Below, piece by piece: positions 1-4,993 of a stretch of DNA of 5,422 nucleotides. Source of the stretch: Microbacterium sp. Its GTDB lineage: Bacteria > Actinomycetota > Actinomycetes > Actinomycetales > Microbacteriaceae. The notes under the pieces were generated by a model. The model searched no databases, was not told where the DNA came from, and was given only the letters and a program-made list of their open reading frames with translations. The position numbers were made by a program, and so were the translations under genes. The stretch is taken from assembly GCA_003248845.1 (NCBI GenBank), contig QFPD01000168.1, positions 1 to 5,422 on the forward strand, given 5' to 3'. Positions within the stretch are counted from its first letter, which is position 1, and the number at the start of each line of letters is the position of its first letter.

Positions 1-552
1 GAGAGCGGCGAGGGCATCGGCGGAATGCGCCGTGCCGGTCGGGTTGTGCGGATTGCACAGGAGCACAGCCCTCGCGCCGGCCTGCAGCGCCGCCTCGATG
101 CCGGCGAGGTCCATCTCCCATGCCGATCCCGTATCGCGCAGCGGGACGGGGACGGTGACGCAGCCCGCCTCCGCCGTGCAGATGGCGAACGGCGGGTACA
201 CCGGCGGCATGATGACGACTCCGTCGCCGGGCTCGGTGGTCGCGCGCAGGATCTCGACGACCCCCATCATGACGTCGGCCGTCGTTCGTACGCGTGCCGG
301 GTCGACCACCCAGCCGAATCGACGCGCTGCGAACCCCGCGAACGCGGTGCGGATGCCGGGATCGGGCGGCGTGTAGCCCGTGTCGCCGCTCGCGACAGCG
401 CCCGCGAGCACCTCTGTGATCGCGGGCGCAAGCGCGAAGTCCGTCTCCGCAACGAACATCGGCAGCACGTCCTCGGGATACGTCCGCCACTTCGTACTCG
501 AACGGCGGCGCAGGGTCTCCAGGGGCAGTGCTTCCAATGGGGTGATGCTCAC
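1..552 (-). CDS. MalY/PatB-type PLP-dependent C-S lyase / aminotransferase, N-terminal part (runs off left edge)
   Basis: Fold-type I PLP enzyme, class I/II aminotransferase superfamily. The family includes cystathionine beta-lyases (MalY, PatB) that cleave a C-S bond to give pyruvate, ammonia and a thiol. Seen in the translation, numbered from GTG 552-550: a KWRTYP stretch at about 21-26, VLPMFVAETDF at 29-39 (the MalY-type equivalent of 'PMWVADMDF'), GDTGYTPPDPG at 56-66, MPPVYPPF at 115-122 with a Tyr expected to stack near PLP, and CNPHNPTG at 166-173 whose Asn normally contacts the PLP ring oxygen. About 184 of a usual 380-400 residues are present. The PLP-binding lysine lies beyond the window edge and cannot be checked. 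The start is one of two adjacent GTG codons (555-553 or 552-550). I prefer 552 because it gives M-S-I-T-P-L-E and better spacing from a weak AGG at 564-562. It lies 56 nt after the DUF59 gene on the same strand with no clear terminator, so it may be the last operon gene seen. Substrate unknown; a plain aminotransferase is the alternative. Confidence 0.85.
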   Translation of the reverse strand, partial: MSITPLEALPLETLRRRSSTKWRTYPEDVLPMFVAETDFALAPAITEVLAGAVASGDTGYTPPDPGIRTAFAGFAARRFGWVVDPARVRTTADVMMGVVEILRATTEPGDGVVIMPPVYPPFAICTAEAGCVTVPVPLRDTGSAWEMDLAGIEAALQAGARAVLLCNPHNPTGTAHSADALAAL

Positions 553-555
553 CAC

Positions 556-608
556 ACCGAGCCTACCGGCGCTGTGCGCCCCTCTTCCCGGCGGACGGCG
601 GGCCGACG
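556..608. other. 53-bp gap between the DUF59 gene and the PLP-enzyme gene
   Basis: This short GC-rich spacer has no convincing stem-loop with U-tract and no strong promoter. It is wider than the other operon gaps, so the PLP enzyme may have its own weak start signal, but readthrough from the suf operon is the simpler reading. Confidence 0.4.
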
Positions 609-938
609 TCAGATGGCGAAACCGAGAGCCCGCATCATGTCGCGGCCGTCGTCGGTGATGCGCTCGGGGCCCCACGGCGGCATCCAGACCCAGTTGATGC
701 GGAAGCGCTCCACGACGTCGTCGAGAGCCTGGGCGGTCTGCTCCTCGAGGACATCGGTGAGCGGGCATCCGGCGGACGTCAGGGTCATGTGGATGACGAG
801 GGCATCGTTCTCCTCGTCCCACGAGAGGTCGTAGATGAGACCGAGGTCGACGACGTTGATCCCGAGTTCGGGATCCATGACGTCCTTGAGAGCCTCGGTG
901 ACGTCGTCGTACTTCTCGGGACTGAGAGTGGCGGTCAT
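609..938 (-). CDS. sufT: Metal-sulfur cluster assembly factor (DUF59/MIP18 family, SufT-like)
   Basis: A 109-residue single-domain protein of the DUF59 (MIP18/PaaD-like) family. SufT-type members act in maturation or delivery of Fe-S clusters to client proteins in the cytosol and commonly close actinobacterial suf operons. Visible hallmarks: DPELGINVVDLGLIY at 22-36, the family signature near the N-terminus; TLTSAGCPLTD at 52-62, with Cys58 the conserved family cysteine; and a C-terminal WMPPWGPERITDDGRD at 85-100, typical of the actinobacterial branch. Length matches the family. The ATG at 938-936 is 9 nt downstream of the sufC stop. Its likely ribosome site is AGGA at 949-946, which overlaps the sufC TAG, so translation is probably coupled. 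The stop is TGA at 611-609. The family assignment is firm. The symbol is by analogy with SufT of other Gram-positives, and the exact client proteins cannot be told from sequence. Confidence 0.93.
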   Translation of the reverse strand: MTATLSPEKYDDVTEALKDVMDPELGINVVDLGLIYDLSWDEENDALVIHMTLTSAGCPLTDVLEEQTAQALDDVVERFRINWVWMPPWGPERITDDGRDMMRALGFAI

Positions 939-947
939 GCGTCGATC

Positions 948-1718
948 CTAGGCTTCGACCACGTCGGACGGCTCGAGATAGCGGTCGTACCCCTCGTTCT
1001 CCAGACGCTCGGCCAGCTCCGGGCCGCCCTCTTCCGCGACGCGACCCTTGACGAGCACGTGCACGAAGTCGGGCTTGATGTAGCGGAGGATGCGTGTGTA
1101 GTGGGTGATCAGCAGTACGCCGAGGTCGGTCGACTCCTTCGCGCGGTTGACGCCCTCGGACACGATCTTCAGCGCGTCGACGTCGAGGCCCGAGTCGGTC
1201 TCGTCGAGCACCGCGATGGCGGGCTTGAGAAGCTCGAGCTGCAGGATCTCGTGACGCTTCTTCTCGCCGCCCGAGAAGCCCTCGTTGACGTTGCGGGCGG
1301 CGAACTTCGGGTCCATGCGGAGGTTCTTCATGGCCTCCTTGACGTCCTTCGTCCACGCGCGGATCGCGGGGGCTTCGCCCTCGATCGCGGTCTTCGCGGT
1401 GCGGAGGAAGTTCGTGACCGTGACGCCCGGGATCTCTACCGGGTACTGCATCGCGAGGAAAAGGCCCGCGCGGGCGCGCTCGTCGACCGACATCGCGAGG
1501 ACGTCCTCGCCGTCGAGGGTGATCGTGCCCTGTGTCACCGTGTACTTGGGGTGACCGGCGATCGTGTATGCCAAGGTGGACTTGCCCGAGCCGTTGGGGC
1601 CCATGATCGCGTGGGTCTCGCCTGTGCGGACCGTGAGGTCGACACCGTTGAGGATGGGGGTGGTCCCCTCGTCGGTCTCGACCGTCACGTGCAGGTCGCG
1701 GATCTCGAGAACAGCCAT
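948..1718 (-). CDS. sufC: Fe-S cluster assembly ATPase SufC
   Basis: Cytosolic ABC-type ATPase of the SUF scaffold. SufC binds SufB and SufD as SufBC2D, and its ATP-driven dimerisation is thought to reshape the SufB-SufD interface during cluster assembly. It is not a transporter: no membrane segment is present. At 256 residues it is the usual SufC length. Motifs: Walker A GPNGSGKST at 40-48, Q-loop Gln91 in AMQYPVEIPG, signature FSGGEKKR at 148-155 (SufC-type, in place of LSGGQ), Walker B IAVLDETD at 168-175 with catalytic Glu173, D-loop SGLD at 176-179, and switch His206 in LLITHYTRIL. SufC-specific features are the QYPVEIPGV stretch and the IKPDFVHVLVKGRV stretch near 215-227. The ATG at 1718-1716 follows the Rieske stop by 13 nt, and the gap carries a clear GAAGGAA ribosome site. 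The gene ends with TAG at 950-948, so TAG acts as a genuine stop codon in this organism. All motif residues are intact. Confidence 0.98.
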   Translation of the reverse strand: MAVLEIRDLHVTVETDEGTTPILNGVDLTVRTGETHAIMGPNGSGKSTLAYTIAGHPKYTVTQGTITLDGEDVLAMSVDERARAGLFLAMQYPVEIPGVTVTNFLRTAKTAIEGEAPAIRAWTKDVKEAMKNLRMDPKFAARNVNEGFSGGEKKRHEILQLELLKPAIAVLDETDSGLDVDALKIVSEGVNRAKESTDLGVLLITHYTRILRYIKPDFVHVLVKGRVAEEGGPELAERLENEGYDRYLEPSDVVEA

Positions 1719-1731
1719 GTCAGTTCCTTCT

Positions 1732-2061
1732 TCAGTTCACATCTTTGGTGACGGCCGGGTCGATGAGGATGTCGTCCCCATCGATCGTCACTTCGTACAC
1801 GGGCACCGGCTCGTACGCCGGCAGGTTGAGGGGGCGGCCGGTGCGCAGCGAGAACGCCGAACCATGCGCCCAGCACTCGAGCGTGTCGCCTTCGACGAAG
1901 CCGTCGGAGAGCGAGATGTCGCCGTGCGTGCAGGTGTCGCCGATCGCGTGGACCTCGCCGTTCCCGTCGAGCACGACCGCCATCGGAACACCGTCGACCT
2001 CGACGCGCACCGCGGTGTCCTGCTCGAGATCGCTGAGGTTCAGCACCTTCTGCGCGCTCAT
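1732..2061 (-). CDS. Rieske [2Fe-2S] ferredoxin (non-heme iron oxygenase ferredoxin-like), suf-linked
   Basis: A 109-residue soluble Rieske-type ferredoxin. Rieske domains hold a [2Fe-2S] cluster with two Cys and two His ligands and transfer single electrons. Both halves of the motif are visible: Cys44-Thr-His46 (C-T-H-G-D) and Cys63-Trp-Ala-His66 (C-W-A-H-G), separated by 16 residues, the expected spacing. No signal peptide or transmembrane anchor is seen, unlike respiratory Rieske proteins. The ATG at 2061-2059 overlaps the sufD stop in an ATGA junction (4-nt overlap). A GAGG at 2072-2069 inside sufD sits 7 nt upstream and supports this start; the much longer upstream reading in the same frame merely overlaps sufD. 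Stop TGA at 1734-1732. Its place between sufD and sufC suggests electron supply to cluster assembly, or use as a simple Fe-S client. That role is inference; no oxygenase gene is visible nearby. Confidence 0.94.
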   Translation of the reverse strand: MSAQKVLNLSDLEQDTAVRVEVDGVPMAVVLDGNGEVHAIGDTCTHGDISLSDGFVEGDTLECWAHGSAFSLRTGRPLNLPAYEPVPVYEVTIDGDDILIDPAVTKDVN

Positions 2062-3320
2062 GCAGACGCCTCGGTGGATGCCGCGGCGGATGTCGAGAGG
2101 GCGAGTTCGGCCTCGATGGCCTCGATGAGCTCGTCCTGGAGCTCGTCGATGCCGATCTTCTGCACGATCTCCGCGAGGAAGCCGAGCACGACGAGGCGGC
2201 GCGCCTCGTCTTCGGCGATGCCGCGCGCCTGCAGGTAGAACAGCTGCTCGTCGTCGAAGCGTCCGGTGGCGCTCGCGTGTCCGGCGCCGAGGATGTCTCC
2301 GGTCTCGATTTCGAGGTTCGGGATGGAGTCCGCGCGCGCGCCCTCCGTGAGGACGAGGTTGCGGTTCGCCTCGTAGGAGTCGGTGCCCGTGGCATCCGGT
2401 CCGATGAGCACGTCGCCGATCCACACCGTGCGAGCACCGGCGCCCTGCAAGGCGGCCTTGTAGAGCACGTCGCCGGTCGTGTGGGGACCCTCGTGGTGGA
2501 GGTACACCTGGCTTTCGAGGTGCTGGCCGGCGTCCGAGAAGGCGAGGCCGTAGAGCTTGCCGTCGGCGCCCGCTCCCGCGAGTTCGACGGAGGGGTTGAC
2601 CCGAACGATGCCACCGCCGAGGCTCACGACGACGTGGGTGAGTGAGGCGTCGCGGTCCACGCGGGCTTGGTGGGCGGCGAGATGGACGGCGTCGTCGTCC
2701 CAGCGCTGCAGCGAGACCAGCGTCAGAGCGGCGCCGTCGCGGACGATGACCTCGACGTTCTGCGCCTGCTGGGCGGTGCCCTCGTGACGGAGGATGACGG
2801 TCGCACGCGAGTGCTGCTGCGCCTCGATGACGACGTGTGCGTGCGCGACACCGCCGCGGCCGGTCAGCCGGACGACGACGGGCTCGTCGAGCTCGACGTC
2901 CTGCGGGATGCGGATCAGCGGCGCGAGCTCCTCCTGGTGCCAGGCGATCGCACTCGGCAGGTCTTCGGGGCGGAAGACCTCCCCGCGCGGAGCCTCACCG
3001 ATCGCGAGGCTGCGCTGCTCGACGGCAGCCGGCGCGCTGACCTCGACGCCGATGACGTCGTGCGCCGCCGGCTCGTCGCGCAGAAGAGCCGCGAGCGGCT
3101 TGAGCGGAGTGTGCTTCCAGTTGACCTCGGTACCGACCGGCGTGCCGAAATCGGCGGGGTCGAACGACGTCGGGCGCTCGGAGCGGGTCTGCACGGGCAC
3201 GAACGTGTCGGATTCGGGGATGCCGGGCTGGCGGCCGCCCACCAGGCGCGCGGCAGGGTCGAGGTGACCCTCCACGTGCTCCTGTCCGGAAGCGGCGGGG
3301 GTCTGAGTCGCTGTCGTCAT
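2058..3320 (-). CDS. sufD: Fe-S cluster assembly scaffold subunit SufD
   Basis: SufD pairs with SufB in the SufBC2D scaffold, and each partner carries one SufC. The 420-residue product has the expected plan: a variable N-terminal helical region (about 1-140), a beta-helix core (about 140-340) and a C-terminal helical SufC-binding region (about 355-405). The core-to-C-terminal junction reads GDILGAGHASATGRFDDEQL at 341-360. His348 matches the conserved SufD histidine (His360 in E. coli) implicated at the SufB-SufD interface. FYLQARGIAEDEARRLVVLG at 361-380 is the family C-terminal signature. The tail is Ala/Ser-rich. The ATG at 3320-3318 shares one base with the sufB TGA (TGATG junction), with AAGGA at 3336-3332 upstream inside sufB, so translation is probably coupled. 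No premature stop or frame disruption was found. Stop TGA at 2060-2058, overlapping the Rieske start. Confidence 0.96.
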   Translation of the reverse strand: MTTATQTPAASGQEHVEGHLDPAARLVGGRQPGIPESDTFVPVQTRSERPTSFDPADFGTPVGTEVNWKHTPLKPLAALLRDEPAAHDVIGVEVSAPAAVEQRSLAIGEAPRGEVFRPEDLPSAIAWHQEELAPLIRIPQDVELDEPVVVRLTGRGGVAHAHVVIEAQQHSRATVILRHEGTAQQAQNVEVIVRDGAALTLVSLQRWDDDAVHLAAHQARVDRDASLTHVVVSLGGGIVRVNPSVELAGAGADGKLYGLAFSDAGQHLESQVYLHHEGPHTTGDVLYKAALQGAGARTVWIGDVLIGPDATGTDSYEANRNLVLTEGARADSIPNLEIETGDILGAGHASATGRFDDEQLFYLQARGIAEDEARRLVVLGFLAEIVQKIGIDELQDELIEAIEAELALSTSAAASTEASA

Positions 3321-4738
3321 CAGCCGACGGATCCTTCCATGCCCATCTCGATGAGCTTGTTGAGTTCGAGCGCATACTCCATCGGCAGCTCGCGAGCGAT
3401 CGGCTCGATGAAGCCGCGCACGATCATCGCCATCGCCTCGTCCTCGGGCATGCCGCGGCTCATGAGGTAGAAGAGCTGCTCTTCGCTGACCTTCGACACG
3501 GTCGCCTCGTGGCCGAGCTGCACGTCGTCGACGCGGATGTCGATCGCCGGATACGTGTCCGAGCGCGACTTCGTGTCGACCAGCAGCGCGTCGCAGCGGA
3601 CGGTGTTCGCCGCGTGATGCGCCTTCTCGTCGACGCGGACTTCACCGCGGTAGCCGGCGCGGCCCCCGCCGCGTGCGATCGACTTCGAGACGATCGACGA
3701 CTGCGTGTAGGGCGCCATGTGGATCATCTTCGCGCCGGCGTCCTGGTGCTGACCGGGACCGGCGAACGCGACCGACAGCGTCTCACCCTTGGCGTGCTCG
3801 CCCATGAGGTAGATCGACGGGTACTTCATCGTCACCTTCGAGCCGATGTTGCCGTCGATCCACTCCATCGTCGCGCCTTCGTGGGCGACCGCGCGCTTCG
3901 TGACGAGGTTGTACACGTTGTTCGACCAGTTCTGGATCGTCGTGTAGCGCACGCGGGCGTTCTTCTTGACGATGATCTCGACGACCGCGGAGTGCAGCGA
4001 GTCGGACTTGTAGATCGGTGCCGTGCAGCCCTCGATGTAGTGCACGTAGCTGCCCTCGTCGGCGATGATGAGCGTGCGCTCGAACTGGCCCATGTTCTCC
4101 GTGTTGATGCGGAAGTACGCCTGCAGCGGGATCTCGACGTGGACGCCGGGGGGCACGTAGACGAACGAGCCGCCCGACCAGACGGCGGTGTTCAGCGCCG
4201 CGAATTTGTTGTCGCCCGCGGGGATCACCGTCCCGAAGTACTCCTCGAAGAACTCCGGGTGCTCACGGAGGGCCGTGTCGGTGTCCATGAAGATGACGCC
4301 CTGGCGCTCGAGCTCTTCGTTGATCTGGTGGTACACGACCTCGGACTCGTACTGCGCCGCGACGCCCGCGACGAGACGCTGACGCTAGGCCTCGGGGATG
4401 CCGAGCCGCTCATACGTGTTGCGGATCTCTTCGGGGAGGTCCTCCCACGACTGCGCCTGCTTCTCGGTCGAGCGCACGAAGTACTTGATGTTGTCGAAGT
4501 CGATCTCGCTGAGGTCCGCGCCCCACGTCGGCATCGGCTTGCGGTCGAACAGCTGCAGCCCCTTCAGCCGGGTCTTCAGCATCCATTCCGGCTCGGACTT
4601 GAGCGCGGAGAGGTCCTTGACGACGGCGTCGCTGAGGCCGCGCTTCGCGCTCGCCCCCGCGGCATCCGGGTCATGCCATCCGAACTCGTAGACGCCGAGT
4701 CCGTCGAGCTCCGGTCGGTCGATGAGCACATCCGACAT
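3320..4738 (-). pseudogene. sufB: Fe-S cluster assembly scaffold SufB, interrupted by in-frame TAG at codon 118
   Basis: SufB is the core scaffold on which the Fe-S cluster forms. The frame 4738-3320 would give 472 residues, the normal actinobacterial length, but codon 118 (4387-4385) is TAG. The two halves are in the same frame: residues 1-117 end in RLGIPEA, and residues 119-472 resume with [17 protein letters not shown]. Nothing else is broken. The distal part carries IEGCTAP (Cys238), [11 protein letters not shown] (Cys382, equivalent by context to the cluster/sulfur cysteine, Cys405 in E. coli), LGHEATVSK (His410, Glu411; Glu434 in E. coli) and [11 protein letters not shown] near 419-429. 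There is no intein. The ATG at 4738-4736 has a perfect AAGGAGG site at 4751-4745, spacing 6. TGA 3322-3320 overlaps the sufD start by one base. Without readthrough only 117 residues are made; restart at GTG 4336-4334 (codon 135) is conceivable but lacks a good ribosome site. A sequencing error is a serious alternative, in which case this is an ordinary intact sufB. Confidence 0.93.
4385..4387 (-). other. Premature amber (TAG) codon inside sufB
   Basis: On the coding strand the context is GAG GCC TAG CGT CAG CGT CTC. Related actinobacterial SufB proteins, as I remember them, have Glu here (I-P-E-A-E-[KR]-Q-R-L-V). GAG to TAG requires one G-to-T transversion, seen as C-to-A at 4387 on the plus strand. 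G:C to T:A changes are the typical outcome of 8-oxoguanine, either in the cell or during DNA preparation. sufC ends with the same Glu-Ala-TAG sequence at its true terminus, so TAG is read as a stop in this organism. Confidence 0.93.
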
Positions 4739-4744
4739 CGCTTT

Positions 4745-4751
4745 CCTCCTT
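4745..4751 (-). promoter_or_regulatory. Ribosome binding site of sufB
   Basis: The minus strand reads AAGGAGG followed by 6 nt (AAAGCG) and then ATG. This is a full match to the anti-Shine-Dalgarno consensus and much stronger than the sites inside the operon. It fixes the sufB start at 4738 and suggests that most ribosomes enter the operon here. Confidence 0.9.
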
Positions 4752-4861
4752 CGTTCCCGACGGTGTCATCCGTCCCGGCATTCCGGCTCCCCCGGGAGTG
4801 TGCGAGGGTCGGATGCCGCTGTCAGGGCCGTTGCGTCGTGCGTTGCGGCGCGTCCTGCGCG

Positions 4862-4935
4862 CCTAGACTGTGGGTGGGCTTCCGGCGCAGTCACCATCGT
4901 GACGCGTCGCCGTTCCCACAGATCAAGTCTATAGG
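4862..4935. repeat. Imperfect long inverted repeat flanking the candidate operator
   Basis: The left arm at 4862-4874 reads CCTAGACTGTGGG. The right arm at 4915-4935 contains CCCACAG (4915-4921), then six inserted bases, then TCTA (4928-4931) and a terminal AGG (4933-4935). Read outward, both arms therefore offer TAGACT and CTGTGGG blocks in opposite orientations. They are the most AT-containing parts of a very GC-rich region. They may be two divergent promoters with similar cores or a two-site operator. Confidence 0.4.
4890..4903. promoter_or_regulatory. Candidate operator: perfect 5-bp inverted repeat GTCAC-N4-GTGAC
   Basis: The half-sites GTCAC (4890-4894) and GTGAC (4899-4903) flank CATC and are exact reverse complements. 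The site lies between the two TAGACT cores in the divergent intergenic region, where one dimeric repressor could act on both promoters. The size suits a winged-helix dimer. I cannot name the regulator: a SufR/Rrf2-type Fe-S sensor is plausible only from context. Confidence 0.4.
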
Positions 4936-4949
4936 CAACGCCCCCGATC

Positions 4950-4965
4950 GGGCGCGGCCGCGCCC
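4950..4965. repeat. 16-bp perfect palindrome upstream of ctaA
   Basis: GGGCGCGGCCGCGCCC is an exact self-complement ending 28 nt before the ctaA start codon. It partly abuts another perfect palindrome, CCCGATCGGG at 4943-4952. If transcribed, it could form a GC hairpin in the ctaA leader; it has no U-tract, so it is not a standard terminator. In GC-rich DNA part of this may be chance. Confidence 0.45.
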
Positions 4966-4982
4966 ACCCGAGGCGCATCCCT

Positions 4983-4987
4983 GGAGG
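4983..4987 (+). promoter_or_regulatory. Ribosome binding site of ctaA
   Basis: GGAGG followed by 6 nt (CGACCC) and ATG at 4994-4996. Strong consensus and ideal spacing; this decides the ctaA start. Confidence 0.85.
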
Positions 4988-4993
4988 CGACCC

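Larger units (their letters stand above)
4739..4993. promoter_or_regulatory. Divergent promoter region between the suf operon and ctaA
   Basis: This 255-bp stretch holds no credible gene; its open frames continue antisense into neighbouring genes. It must carry the start signals for the leftward suf operon and the rightward ctaA. Clear -35/-10 pairs are hard to assign. The best AT-rich cores are TAGACT at 4864-4869 (plus strand, a possible -10 for ctaA with a weak TTGCGG at 4843-4848, spacer only 15) and TAGACT on the minus strand at 4931-4926 (possible suf -10, no good -35). Inverted repeats within it are listed separately. No regulator gene such as sufR lies next to it. Confidence 0.65.

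Noticed and set aside
556..608. Rho-independent terminator between the DUF59 gene and the PLP-enzyme gene
   Set aside because: Only short, imperfect GC pairings are visible and there is no U-tract in the leftward direction.
25..834. Plus-strand open frame (269 codons) opposite the PLP enzyme and the DUF59 gene
   Set aside because: The composition is Arg-rich and shadow-like, while the minus strand encodes two recognisable families in the same place.
789..1751. Long plus-strand open frame (320 codons) opposite sufC
   Set aside because: It lies antisense to a gene with all ABC ATPase motifs intact and has no recognisable domain. Long antisense frames are usual in high-G+C coding DNA.
1685..2614. 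Minus-strand open frame (309 codons) across sufD, the Rieske gene and the sufC start
   Set aside because: Its product is Arg/Ser/Thr/Pro-rich low-complexity sequence typical of a shifted frame, and it overlaps three well-supported genes.
4385..4387. Genetic-code change or pyrrolysine at TAG
   Set aside because: sufC ends naturally with TAG at 950-948, the expected residue is a plain Glu, and nothing around the codon suggests a recoding element.
4385..4738. A separate small gene of 117 codons upstream of a shorter sufB
   Set aside because: Its sequence is the normal SufB N-terminus and continues in the same frame after the stop, so it is one broken gene.
3320..4738. Intein in SufB, known from mycobacteria
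   Set aside because: The two halves join with no inserted sequence and the full length is the standard 472 residues.
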